Shown here piece after piece: positions 1 through 7,879 of a stretch of 64,000 nt of DNA. The position numbers were made by a program, and so were the translations under genes. Each line of letters begins with the position of its first letter. Positions within the stretch are counted from its first letter, which is position 1. Origin of the DNA: Lachnocurva sp029100405 (lineage in GTDB: Bacteria; Bacillota; Clostridia; Lachnospirales; Lachnospiraceae); NCBI GenBank assembly GCA_046263755.1, contig JBJYZC010000008.1:71267-135266 (forward strand), written 5' to 3'. The notes beneath the pieces were generated by a model. The model was given only the letters and a program-made list of their open reading frames with translations, ran no database searches and had not been told where the DNA came from.

Positions 1-1
1 T

Positions 2-2245
2 TGGGACTGCTACAGAAGATTCATCCAGATGTTCTCCGATGTCGTTATGGAAGTTTCCAAGAGCGAGTTCGAGAAGATCATCGACAAGAAGAAGGCTGAG
101 AGAGGTGTTACTCAGGACGTTGAGCTGACCACTGAGGATCTTCAGGATCTGGCTGAGCAGTTCAAGGTTATGTACAAGGAAAAGATCGGCAAGGACTTCC
201 CGACCGATCCGAAGGAACAGCTCTTTGAGGCAGTTAAGGCCGTATTCAGAAGCTGGGACAACCCTCGTGCCAATGTATACCGTCGTGACAACGATATCCC
301 TTATTCCTGGGGTACTGCTGTTAACATCGTAGAGATGGTATTCGGTAACATGGGTGATGATTCCGGTTCCGGTGTTGCATTCTCCCGTGATCCTGCAACC
401 GGTGAAAACAAGTTCTATGCAGAGATCCTGATGAATGCACAGGGCGAGGACGTTGTATCCGGAGCTCGTACTCCTATGAAGATCGAAGAGATCAAGAAGA
501 CTCTGCCTCATATCTATGAGCAGCTCCTTGAGATCTCCAATAAGCTGGAAGATCACTACAGAGACATGCAGGATATGGAGTTCACCATCGAGCATGGTAA
601 GCTTTACATGCTGCAGTGCCGTAACGGTAAGAGAACCGCTAAGGCTGCTCTGAAGATCGCTCATGACATGGTAAATGAAGGCCTGATCGATAAGAAGCAG
701 GCTGTTCTCTCTGTAGAGCCTCGTAACCTGGATACTCTGCTTCACGGTTCCTTCTCCAAGGATGTTGTTAAGAACGCAACTCAGATCGGTAAGGGACTTC
801 CTGCAGCTCCTGGTGCTGCATGCGGTAAGATCGTCTTCACTGCAGAAGAGGCAAAGGCTCAGGCTGCAAAGGGTGAGAAGGTCGTTCTCGTTCGTCGTGA
901 GACCTCTCCGGAAGATATCGAAGGTATGAAGGCAGCTCAGGGTATCCTGACCGCTCGTGGCGGTATGACCAGCCATGCAGCCGTTGTTGCCCGTGGTATG
1001 GGTGCTTGCTGCGTAGCAGGATGCTCCGACATCGTATTCTCTGAAGATGAAACAAGCTTCACTCTTGGCGGACATACCTACAAGGAAGGTGATGTCATCT
1101 CCTTCGACGGTTCTACCGGTAACATCTATGATGGTGCTCTTCCCGTACAGGAAGGTGCGATCGAGGATGAGGATTTCGCAACCATCATGAAGTGGGCAGA
1201 TGAGATCCGTACCATGAAGGTTCGTACCAATGCAGATACTCCTGCAGATGCTAAGAAGGCAAGAGAGCTTGGCGCAGAAGGTATCGGCCTTTGCCGTACC
1301 GAGCATATGTTCTTCGCCGGTGATCGTATCAACGCTATTCGTGAGATGATCGTTGCCGATACCAAGGAAGATCGTGAAAAGGCTCTCGATAAGATCCTTC
1401 CTCTGCAGCAGGGTGATTTCGAACAGCTCTTCGAGGCAATGGAAGGTGATCCTGTCACCATTCGTTTCCTGGATCCGCCTCTTCATGAGTTCGTTCCTAA
1501 GACTGAAGAAGATATCGCAAAGGTTTGCGCTGATACCGGTAAGACTCCGGAGCAGGTTAAGGCTGTCATCGCCGGTCTCGTAGAGGCTAACCCTATGATG
1601 GGCCACAGAGGATGCCGTCTTCCGATCACCTATCCGGAGATCGCTGTAATGCAGACCAAGGCTGTTATCCGTGCAGCAATCAATGTTCAGAAGAAGCACA
1701 GCGACTGGACCATCGTTCCTGAGATCGAAGTACCTCTGGTAGGTATTGAGAAGGAGCTGAAGTTCGTTAAGTCCATCATCGTTAAGACTGCAGATGCTGA
1801 GATCAAGGCAGCTGGTGTAGACCTTTCTTATAAGGTTGGTACCATGATCGAGATCCCGAGAGCAGCTCTGACCGCTGATGAGATCGCTAAGGATGCAGAG
1901 TTCTTCTGCTTCGGTACCAACGATCTGACTCAGATGACCTTCGGATTCTCTCGTGATGATGCAGGTAAGTTCCTGAATGCTTACTATGACAACAAGATCC
2001 TTGAGAACGATCCGTTCGCAAAGCTGGATCAGGATGGTGTCGGCAAGCTGATGAAGATGGCTGTAGAACTTGGACACAAGACTCGTCCGGATATGCACAT
2101 CGGTATCTGCGGTGAGCACGGTGGAGATCCTTCTTCCGTTGAGTTCTGCAACGCAATCGGTCTTGACTATGTATCCTGCTCTCCGTTCAGAGTTCCGATC
2201 GCTCGTCTTGCAGCAGCACAGGCTGTTCTGAAGCAGAGTAAATAA
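2..2245 (+). CDS. ppdK: Pyruvate, phosphate dikinase (5' end outside window)
   Basis: Interconverts pyruvate, ATP and phosphate with PEP, AMP and diphosphate in the cytoplasm; in anaerobes it can run towards pyruvate and ATP in PPi-linked glycolysis. The reading frame is open from base 2 (WDCYRRFIQMFSDV), so the gene enters from the left and about 125 N-terminal residues of the usual ~875 are missing. Visible are the end of the ATP-grasp nucleotide-binding domain (MLQCRNGKRTAKA), the phosphohistidine domain with GGMTSHAAVVARGMG (catalytic His codon at 974-976) and the C-terminal PEP/pyruvate TIM barrel (GIGLCRTEHMFF, GTNDLTQM, GICGEHGG). Codon use is strongly biased (CGT, GGT, AAG), as expected for a highly expressed gene. 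A strong terminator follows. Confidence 0.97.
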   Translation, partial: WDCYRRFIQMFSDVVMEVSKSEFEKIIDKKKAERGVTQDVELTTEDLQDLAEQFKVMYKEKIGKDFPTDPKEQLFEAVKAVFRSWDNPRANVYRRDNDIPYSWGTAVNIVEMVFGNMGDDSGSGVAFSRDPATGENKFYAEILMNAQGEDVVSGARTPMKIEEIKKTLPHIYEQLLEISNKLEDHYRDMQDMEFTIEHGKLYMLQCRNGKRTAKAALKIAHDMVNEGLIDKKQAVLSVEPRNLDTLLHGSFSKDVVKNATQIGKGLPAAPGAACGKIVFTAEEAKAQAAKGEKVVLVRRETSPEDIEGMKAAQGILTARGGMTSHAAVVARGMGACCVAGCSDIVFSEDETSFTLGGHTYKEGDVISFDGSTGNIYDGALPVQEGAIEDEDFATIMKWADEIRTMKVRTNADTPADAKKARELGAEGIGLCRTEHMFFAGDRINAIREMIVADTKEDREKALDKILPLQQGDFEQLFEAMEGDPVTIRFLDPPLHEFVPKTEEDIAKVCADTGKTPEQVKAVIAGLVEANPMMGHRGCRLPITYPEIAVMQTKAVIRAAINVQKKHSDWTIVPEIEVPLVGIEKELKFVKSIIVKTADAEIKAAGVDLSYKVGTMIEIPRAALTADEIAKDAEFFCFGTNDLTQMTFGFSRDDAGKFLNAYYDNKILENDPFAKLDQDGVGKLMKMAVELGHKTRPDMHIGICGEHGGDPSSVEFCNAIGLDYVSCSPFRVPIARLAAAQAVLKQSK

Positions 2246-2263
2246 TCGATCGAATTACTAGTT

Positions 2264-2296
2264 CCGCCCCGGTAGTTTACCGGGGCGGTTTTTTTT
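2264..2296 (+). terminator. Rho-independent terminator of ppdK
   Basis: A perfect 10-bp GC-rich stem (CCGCCCCGGT / ACCGGGGCGG) with a short loop is followed by eight T residues, 18 bases after the ppdK stop codon. Confidence 0.95.
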
Positions 2297-2634
2297 ATAT
2301 ACTTATATGATTTGAGGCAGGCGAGCCGGCCGGTGGCCGGAATGAAACTGCAGGTCGCGAAAACGGTCAGAAAGCCTGGTTTCGTGTTAAATATTCGACA
2401 TATGAAATTTGTTGAGAATTATGCGCATTCTTCGTGGTCAGAAGGCCTGGTTTCGTGTTAAATATTCGATATATGAAATTTATTGAGAATCATGCGTGTT
2501 TTTCAGGCAGTTTCATAGCATGATTTTCAACAGATTTCATATATCGAATTTTTTGGCCTGAGAAAGGCTATTTTTGAGCTGGAAATACGCATGATTTTGA
2601 AAAGATTTCAAATATCGAATTTGAGGGGGAATAC
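2297..2634. repeat. Gene-free stretch with two direct and two inverted copies of a repeat
   Basis: No gene is visible here. Two direct copies of a ~61-base unit lie at 2365-2425 and 2436-2496; both carry GCCTGGTTTCGTGTTAAAT and then ATTCGA.ATATGAAATTT. Two inverted copies of the second half lie at 2518-2549 and 2589-2620, each beginning GCATGATTTT and ending AATATCGAAT or ATATATCGAAT. The direct and inverted parts could fold into long hairpins in RNA. Transposon debris, a small non-autonomous element or a clustered binding site are all possible; I do not recognise the family. Confidence 0.7.
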
Positions 2635-2682
2635 ATGGAAGGACATTGGAACAAGCATTTAACGGTGCCATTATTATCATAG

Positions 2683-2724
2683 ACAAGTGAGAGGTAAACA
2701 AAAGCCCCTCACTTGTTTTTCTTT
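2683..2724 (+). terminator. Terminator-like hairpin, upstream gene lost
   Basis: ACAAGTGAG (2683-2691) pairs with CTCACTTGT (2708-2716), followed by a T-rich run. Upstream is only a 15-codon frame (2635-2682, beginning MEGHWNKH), so the hairpin probably belonged to a gene that has since been deleted. Confidence 0.6.
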
Positions 2725-2739
2725 TGCAGAAGAATCTGT

Positions 2740-2776
2740 ATTGAACAAAAATGCGGATTCCGCATTTTTGTTCAAT
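2740..2776. repeat. Perfect 18-bp inverted repeat
   Basis: Arms at 2740-2757 and 2759-2776 are exact reverse complements around a single T (core ATGCGGATTCCGCAT). It lies 20 bases before the start of the truncated AAA ATPase gene and could be a transcription-stopping hairpin, an operator, or the end of a mobile unit. Confidence 0.75.
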
Positions 2777-2796
2777 AAGTAATGAGGTGGAACAAT

Positions 2797-2949
2797 ATGG
2801 AAATACGCAGAGATAGATATTTGAATAAGCTTATTTCAAAGAAGCATAACGGACTAATTAAGGTTATAACAGGTATGCGAAGATGTGGAAAATCATATCT
2901 TTTATTTCATTCCACTTTTGTTTGCTCTGGAAGCGATCATGGGTTTTGA
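2797..2949 (+). pseudogene. Truncated AAA ATPase, N-terminal fragment
   Basis: The frame starts MEIRRDRYLNKLISKKHNG and contains a P-loop, GMRRCGKSYLLF (about residues 26-37), typical of the start of the large DUF4143-type ATP-binding proteins (usually ~400 residues). After that motif the resemblance ends, and the frame stops at 2949 after a dozen unrelated residues. The break falls near 2900-2915, where sequence encoding the end of a MATE transporter begins in another frame. The fragment cannot encode a working ATPase. Confidence 0.75.
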
Positions 2950-3088
2950 CGGAATCCGATGGGCATACGTTGCGGCAGATATGATGTCTGTGGGAATCGC
3001 GATTGCATTATTTGTAATGGGATGGAAAAAGATGGTACAAAAAGATACGGTAATCGATTTGTCAAAGGAAGAGAAGATGGCATCGTAA
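2906..3088 (+). pseudogene. MATE transporter, C-terminal remnant
   Basis: In the frame one base on from the ATPase fragment, the translation FIPLLFALEAIMGFDGIRWA followed by VAADMMSVGIAIALFVMGW reads like the last two membrane helices of a MATE-family exporter, ending in a charged tail and TAA. No start codon of its own with a ribosome-binding site is seen. It is most simply the 3' end of a deleted MATE gene fused to the ATPase fragment. Confidence 0.6.
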
Positions 3089-3195
3089 GGTTGCAGGATT
3101 GCTTTAAAACTGGATAAGGTTTGGAATGCCCGCATTGCTGATTACACCTGCTTTGCGGGTATTTCTTATATATTGGCATACGGGGATATTGTTGA

Positions 3196-3263
3196 TTGGC
3201 GAAATTCGCAGACGTTGTTAAAATATGATTTGTCTTGTTGTGATCCAATAAAAGTGCTATTTT
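3196..3263 (+). promoter_or_regulatory. Candidate promoters of the regulator/nucleotidyltransferase operon
   Basis: Two sigma-A-like pairs are visible: TTGGCG (3196-3201) with TAAAAT (3219-3224), spacing 17, and TTGTTG (3235-3240) with TATTTT (3258-3263), spacing 17. The -10 of the second overlaps the left arm of the inverted repeat at 3260-3298. Assignment is by eye only. Confidence 0.4.
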
Positions 3264-3298
3264 TAATTTGTAACATAAATTGCGTTACAAATTAAAAA
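3260..3298. promoter_or_regulatory. 15-bp inverted repeat, probable autoregulatory operator
   Basis: TTTTTAATTTGTAAC (3260-3274) is the exact reverse complement of GTTACAAATTAAAAA (3284-3298), with a 9-base spacer. It ends just before the ribosome-binding site (AGAGGA, 3298-3303) of the regulator gene. Type IV (AbiE-like) antitoxins are known to repress their own operon by binding inverted repeats at the promoter, which this position fits. Confidence 0.6.
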
Positions 3299-3309
3299 GA
3301 GGATTATAT

Positions 3310-4257
3310 ATGAAAGAATTTATAGAGAAGAGCATTGGGATGGAAGTAGATATTAAAGATGTAGATTGCAATGGAAAACTTCCAATGATCTATTTTTCAT
3401 TATATGATTTCAAGATTGCGAGTATGCATAATATAGAGTGGCTAATAGCAATTCCAAAAGAAAAAATTAATTTGGCTCAATTACGAAAGAACCATAGGCA
3501 AATTGAAAAGCTTTTGGATATGCGTTGTGCTTTGTATATAAAGAATACAAGCACTTACTCTAAGAATGCAATGATAGCAGATGGAATTCCTTTTATTGTA
3601 GAAGATAAGGAAATATATCTTCCATTTTTAGGAATCCTTCTTAATTCTGCTCGTGAAAGAACTATAAAGCCAGTTCAAAGAATATCATTTTTAACCCAAA
3701 AAATGATTCTTACATCAATCTATGAAAAATGGAATGGAATTACAGTTACAAAAGCAGCAGAACAGCTAGACATTACAAAAATGTCTGCCTCTAGGTGTTT
3801 CGACGAGATAGATTTTTTTGATATGCCAATTCTTGGAACCAAGGGCAGGTCACGTGTCATTAATGTACCGGATGATATAAAGGAACTGTGGAGTAGTATT
3901 GAAGTTTATATGAGAAATCCGGTGTTAAATATCTTTTATATTAATGATAATCTGAAACTTCCTGTCTTTGGCGGAATGTCAGCGCTTGCAGAGTATTCAA
4001 TGATATCTGATAATAAATATCCTACTTATGTCGTGGCAAAGAAAGATATAAAAGATTTGGCATTGAAGGATAGGTTGGTTGATATAAAAAAAGATGAACC
4101 TGGCTGCATTATACAGGAAGTGGGTTACGTGGTTTCTTTCGGTAAAGGTGATGCTATTGATCCACTGTCACTGTTATTATCATTGTCTGATAATGAAAAA
4201 GCGGATGAAAGAATTGAAATTTCTATAAGAGAAATGTTGGAGGAATATGTATGGTAG
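3310..4257 (+). CDS. AbiEi-like winged-helix regulator, probable antitoxin
   Basis: A 315-residue protein preceding and overlapping a nucleotidyltransferase gene. The centre (around ITVTKAAEQLDITKMSASRC) looks like a helix-turn-helix; flanking regions resemble the long antitoxin/regulator partners of AbiEii-type toxins, where the HTH part binds DNA and the rest neutralises the toxin. I chose the ATG at 3310 because AGAGGA lies six bases upstream; an in-frame TTG at 3280 lies inside the inverted repeat. The gene is AT-rich (many AAA, ATA and TTA codons), unlike the GC-richer genes from 7 kb on, consistent with horizontal acquisition. The toxin partner is the better supported half; the antitoxin role is inferred from context. 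Confidence 0.65.
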   Translation: MKEFIEKSIGMEVDIKDVDCNGKLPMIYFSLYDFKIASMHNIEWLIAIPKEKINLAQLRKNHRQIEKLLDMRCALYIKNTSTYSKNAMIADGIPFIVEDKEIYLPFLGILLNSARERTIKPVQRISFLTQKMILTSIYEKWNGITVTKAAEQLDITKMSASRCFDEIDFFDMPILGTKGRSRVINVPDDIKELWSSIEVYMRNPVLNIFYINDNLKLPVFGGMSALAEYSMISDNKYPTYVVAKKDIKDLALKDRLVDIKKDEPGCIIQEVGYVVSFGKGDAIDPLSLLLSLSDNEKADERIEISIREMLEEYVW

Positions 4258-5030
4258 CAGGGCTGCTAAAATTTAAAGAGTATTTTAAAGACTACTCAGA
4301 TAGTTATGTATTAATTGGTGGTGCCGCATGTGATATTCTATTTACAGAGAATGAGGCAGATTTTCGAGCAACAAGAGATTTGGATATGGTGCTCATTGTA
4401 GAGGCACTTACACCAGAGTTTGCCGGAATCTTTTGGAATTTTATTAAAGATGGTGATTATAGGCATATAAGTGGAAGTACGGGAAAGCCACAGTTCTATC
4501 GTTTTGATAAACCGCAGGTAGAAGGCTTTCCAAAAATGATAGAGTTATTTTCTCGAACAGATTTTGAGCTTAAAAGTCACATTGGTATAACACCGCTTCA
4601 TGTGAGTGATGATATTTCAAGTCTATCGGCCATCCTTTTGGATGATGATTATTATAAGGTCCTTTTGAATGGACGAGTGATAGAGAATGGATTTTCTGTT
4701 TTAAGACCAGAGTATTTGATTCTATTTAAGGCTAAGGCGTATTTGGACTTGAGTTCACGAAAAGCAAAAGGAGAAAAGGTGGACTCTGCGGATATTAAAA
4801 AGCATAAAAAAGATGTTTTGAGATTGGCGGTTGAGATGGTTTTGAATCCTGTATCGGATTTGCCAGACTCTGTCATGGATGATATTCATCATTTCATTAA
4901 TAATCTTCGAGAAGATGAATTTGACCAGAATAGTTTAAAGACGTATAGAGTTACAAATGATCAGGTGATAAGTCGCTTGGTAAGTATTTTCGAAGTTCAC
5001 ATTGAGGCAGCGAAAACTCAAGAAGATTGA
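4251..5030 (+). CDS. AbiEii/AbiGii-like nucleotidyltransferase, probable toxin
   Basis: A 259-residue protein with the minimal nucleotidyltransferase signature: GGAACDILF (residues 23-31), then RATRDLDMVL with the metal-binding pair D43 and D45. AbiEii/MenT-type toxins of this fold transfer nucleotides to RNA targets and block growth, for instance during phage infection. It overlaps the end of the preceding gene by 7 bases, so the two are translationally coupled, as in known pairs. Its AT-rich codon use matches its partner. A housekeeping or antibiotic-modifying transferase is less likely given the coupled HTH gene. Confidence 0.75.
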   Translation: MVAGLLKFKEYFKDYSDSYVLIGGAACDILFTENEADFRATRDLDMVLIVEALTPEFAGIFWNFIKDGDYRHISGSTGKPQFYRFDKPQVEGFPKMIELFSRTDFELKSHIGITPLHVSDDISSLSAILLDDDYYKVLLNGRVIENGFSVLRPEYLILFKAKAYLDLSSRKAKGEKVDSADIKKHKKDVLRLAVEMVLNPVSDLPDSVMDDIHHFINNLREDEFDQNSLKTYRVTNDQVISRLVSIFEVHIEAAKTQED

Positions 5031-5033
5031 CGT

Positions 5034-5062
5034 TTGACAGTCTCCTGCAAGCTCGCTATAAT
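5034..5062 (+). promoter_or_regulatory. Consensus sigma-A promoter
   Basis: TTGACA (5034-5039) and TATAAT (5057-5062), separated by exactly 17 bases, both hexamers perfect. It starts four bases after the stop codon of the nucleotidyltransferase gene and points towards the MATE gene. Expected transcription start is about 5069. Confidence 0.85.
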
Positions 5063-5068
5063 AATATA

Positions 5069-5147
5069 CGCAAAATTTTAGTGGACTTTTCCGGATTTGA
5101 TCATCTTTTTGCCACACAGCTATCTTGTGATAGTTGTGTGGCTTTTT
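5069..5147 (+). ncRNA. Candidate small RNA or attenuator leader of the MATE gene
   Basis: The perfect promoter would start a transcript near 5069; a strong terminator hairpin (GCCACACAGCTATC 5111-5124, GATAGTTGTGTGGC 5129-5142, then six T) would end it near 5147, about 80 nt later and 45 bases before the MATE start. A GTG frame from 5094 (VDFSGFDHLFATQLSCDSCV...) runs through the hairpin to a stop near 5173, which would allow ribosome-controlled read-through. Either a short RNA or a drug-responsive leader would fit. No anti-terminator pairing was established. Confidence 0.5.
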
Positions 5148-5191
5148 TGTTGCCTGTATCTCGGAAGTATTAGCAGAATGGAGGACAATTT

Positions 5192-6571
5192 GTGGAGAAG
5201 AGGGAAAGTATGCAGACCAATAACAAAATGGCGGTTGTGCCCGTTGGAAAACTCATCTGGCAAATGTCGATACCGCCGCTGATTTCCATGTTTCTGCAAT
5301 ATTCTTATAATCTGATAGACAGCGCATTTGTAGCGCGGCTGAGTGAAAATGCTTTGACAGCGGTTTCCCTGTCGTTTCCCATTACAACTTTGATGAATGC
5401 GACATCGATCTGGATCGGTGTCGGCGTGAATGTACTGATTGCAGGGTATCTTGGGGAGAAAAAGCAGGATGAGGCAAATACCACCGTCACACATGGATTG
5501 TTACTGGCTTTTGGAGTTGGTGCTTTGCTCAATCTTCTGTCATTACTGATTATGAGACCCTACTTTGGGGCATTTACCAATAACGAAGAAATTTATCAGT
5601 TGAGTCTTGCCTATATGAGCGTATGTTCGTTCATGCAAATTCCCAACATGGTGCATATCGCAATCCAGAAGATGATACAGGCTACTGGGAACATGATTGC
5701 TCCTATGTGGTTTCAGATTGCAGGAGTGGTCGTTAATTTTGTATTTGACCCACTCCTAATTTTTGGTATTGGTGTTTTTCCAGCTATGGGAATCCGTGGC
5801 GCTGCGGTGGCTACTGTTGCGGGCTATTTGTTATCCATGATTTTGGCATTTGCCTTGCTGCTGGGCAAAAAGCAAAAAGTGTGGATAAAGATCAAAGGAT
5901 TTCATATACAAAAGAGGATGATTGCCCGTATATTCGCCCTTGGCTTACCATCTTTCATTATGAATGCCCTCAGTTCGTTTATGGTGACATTCGTCAATCT
6001 GTTTCTGGTAGCGTATTCCGATACGGCGATTGCATTCTTCGGTGCATATTTTAAGGTACAGCAGCTGATCGTTATGACAGTAAATGGCTTGATTCAGGGC
6101 TGTCTTCCTATTATGCGGTTTAACTATGGTGCGGGAAACAGAGATAGGCTGCACTCCGCTTTCCGATACGGAACCGCTTTGGTCTCCGGTATGATGATAC
6201 TGGGAACATTAACCGTCGTCCTCTTTCCGGCGCAGCTTTTGGGATTATTTACGGCGTCGGAAGCCATGCGCTCCTTTGGAATATCCGCTATGCGAATTAT
6301 GGCGGCAAGCTATCTGTTTTGCGGTCTCTCTACCATGATTTCCACCTATTTTCAGGCCACAGAAAAAGTAGGTTCCAGCATGGTGATTCAATTATGCAGG
6401 CAGATGCTTTTCCTTGTTCCTGCCTTATGGTGTCTGGACAGATTGTTCCATCTGAACGGAATCTGGCTTGCATTTCCTGTTGCGGAAACCGCCACTTTTC
6501 TCGTTGCGCTTGTGATGATGGCATGGCATCGCCGCAAAATACCTCATAAGGTATTCCAAGGAGAAAAATGA
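5192..6571 (+). CDS. MATE family multidrug/Na+ antiporter
   Basis: A 459-residue polytopic membrane protein. It begins with a short polar stretch and then the MATE signature (GKLIWQMSIPPLISMFLQYS, NLIDSAFVARL), followed by about twelve hydrophobic segments in two halves of six (the second half starts near ALGLPSFIMNALSS). The family exports cationic drugs and metabolites in exchange for Na+ or H+. The start is GTG at 5192 with GGAGGA six bases upstream; an in-frame ATG at 5210 is an alternative. It sits downstream of a terminator-bearing leader, suggesting attenuated expression. Its stop overlaps the ATG of a MATE fragment at 6571. Confidence 0.93.
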   Translation: MEKRESMQTNNKMAVVPVGKLIWQMSIPPLISMFLQYSYNLIDSAFVARLSENALTAVSLSFPITTLMNATSIWIGVGVNVLIAGYLGEKKQDEANTTVTHGLLLAFGVGALLNLLSLLIMRPYFGAFTNNEEIYQLSLAYMSVCSFMQIPNMVHIAIQKMIQATGNMIAPMWFQIAGVVVNFVFDPLLIFGIGVFPAMGIRGAAVATVAGYLLSMILAFALLLGKKQKVWIKIKGFHIQKRMIARIFALGLPSFIMNALSSFMVTFVNLFLVAYSDTAIAFFGAYFKVQQLIVMTVNGLIQGCLPIMRFNYGAGNRDRLHSAFRYGTALVSGMMILGTLTVVLFPAQLLGLFTASEAMRSFGISAMRIMAASYLFCGLSTMISTYFQATEKVGSSMVIQLCRQMLFLVPALWCLDRLFHLNGIWLAFPVAETATFLVALVMMAWHRRKIPHKVFQGEK

Positions 6572-6681
6572 TGAATGACACTTTCATGAAGGAAAAACCG
6601 GTATTATCGCAAGGCAATCACAGGCCCGTGACGGCGGCCCGAAAGCCATGTACACCGTCCTTACTACACTGCGTCGGATAA
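6571..6681 (+). pseudogene. MATE transporter, N-terminal remnant
   Basis: Starting one base inside the stop of the upstream MATE gene, with its own ribosome-binding site (AAGGAGA), a 36-codon frame begins MNDTFMKEKPVLS, the usual first residues of another MATE subfamily. Similarity is lost after about 13 residues, and the frame ends at 6681. Sequence on to about 6890 shows no convincing gene; the frame at 6648-6839 is not recognised. A second MATE gene probably stood here and was removed by a deletion with its left edge near 6610. Confidence 0.5.
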
Positions 6682-6897
6682 ATTCCTGCTTCTCTAAGAT
6701 GAGCAGCTATCGTATAATGGTGAAAGCGGCAGCTGTTCCGTTGGTGGAAATGATCATTCAAGTGTATATTCCGGAATTCGAGCACCTGGAAGAAAATAAT
6801 ATAAAGAGACATGAGAGTATTCCAGGCAACAAGAAATGAAATCATGATTTTGTACCGGGTGCTTGGACTAGCGTCAGTTTTTGTAGAGGTAAATGGA

Positions 6898-7854
6898 ATG
6901 CGAAAGTCGAAGGATGAAGTTCAGGGGCAGATGTCCCTGTTTGATTTAGAGAAACCGTCCGGTTATCAGCTGGCAAGCTCAAATGATATCATGTCGGCGA
7001 TTGATAAAATGGCAGAAAGTGAGCCGGATCATCATGTGTCTGAGAAGAAGACTTTTCCTCAGGATCATTCATCCGCAAGTTCGCCTCTTTTCCACTCGGG
7101 TGATCTGGTCAGATCCGTTTATGCGCCGGATCGTGAATTTGTCGTTCTGTCGGAGAAGGATGGCATGGTTATTGCCCAGGATCCGAAAACCAAAGATACC
7201 CATGAAATGGCAGCCGGCGATCTGGCCGGGATCCGCCGTCCCGGATTGATCTTTGACATGGACGGTACGATCTGGGACTCCTCAGAGAATGTTGCGGCCA
7301 GCTGGACAGAGGTTTTGCACAGGCATCCGGAGTTGGAGAGACAGACCATCACACCGTCGGATATCCAAAGTGTTATGGGAAAGACCATGACCTATATTCA
7401 GAAGGAATTCGGTCTGAGTGATTCGATCATGAAGGAATGCATGTCCTATGAAAATACCTATTTGTCCGAACATGGAGGAAATCTTTATGAGGGTCTGGAA
7501 GAAACCCTGAAGAAAGCTTCCGAGATCATGCCGCTTTATATTGTTTCCAACTGTCAGTCGGGTTATATTGAAGCGTTTTTTGCATCCAGCGGACTGGGTA
7601 AGTATTTCAAAGACCATCTCTGTTTTGGCGACAATAACAAGGAAAAGGATAAGAATATCCGGCTCCTTGCAAAAAGAAATCAAATCACGAATCCAATCTA
7701 TATTGGTGACATTGAAGATGATTATATTGCAACGGTTGCAGCCGGAGCAACCTTCATTCATGCAGCTTACGGATTCGGCAAAGTGCCGGAGGCTGAATAT
7801 CGAGTCAAAGATATCCGCGAACTTCCGGAACTCTTAGAGAAGATCAAATCTTGA
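6898..7854 (+). CDS. HAD-superfamily phosphatase with a ~115-residue N-terminal extension
   Basis: The C-terminal two thirds is a phosphoglycolate-phosphatase-like HAD hydrolase: motif I FDMDGTIWD (D120, D122), motif II around IVSNC, a motif III lysine in the NNKEKDKN region and motif IV GDIEDDYIA. The family uses the first Asp as nucleophile on phosphomonoesters or modified nucleotides. The N-terminal part is unusual: it carries QMSLFDL near residue 11, which resembles a bacterial beta-clamp-binding motif, then an acidic linker and a small domain ending near GDLAGIRRPG. I chose the ATG at 6898 because AGAGG lies eight bases upstream; an in-frame ATG at 6811 has no clear site. Substrate unknown. 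Confidence 0.8.
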   Translation: MRKSKDEVQGQMSLFDLEKPSGYQLASSNDIMSAIDKMAESEPDHHVSEKKTFPQDHSSASSPLFHSGDLVRSVYAPDREFVVLSEKDGMVIAQDPKTKDTHEMAAGDLAGIRRPGLIFDMDGTIWDSSENVAASWTEVLHRHPELERQTITPSDIQSVMGKTMTYIQKEFGLSDSIMKECMSYENTYLSEHGGNLYEGLEETLKKASEIMPLYIVSNCQSGYIEAFFASSGLGKYFKDHLCFGDNNKEKDKNIRLLAKRNQITNPIYIGDIEDDYIATVAAGATFIHAAYGFGKVPEAEYRVKDIRELPELLEKIKS

Positions 7855-7879
7855 CAACTTAAGCCTGGAAATGTACTCT
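7851..7879 (+). promoter_or_regulatory. Probable apt promoter
   Basis: A perfect TTGACA (7851-7856) overlaps the stop codon of the HAD gene; TACTCT (7874-7879) lies 17 bases on. The leader to the apt start is about 110 bases and contains a small hairpin around GACTTCC...GAGGAGTC (7950-7970). Confidence 0.5.

Noticed and set aside
2885..3088. Separate small membrane protein gene starting at 2885
   Set aside because: The start is a GTG inside the ATPase fragment with no ribosome-binding site, and the translation resembles the end of a MATE protein.
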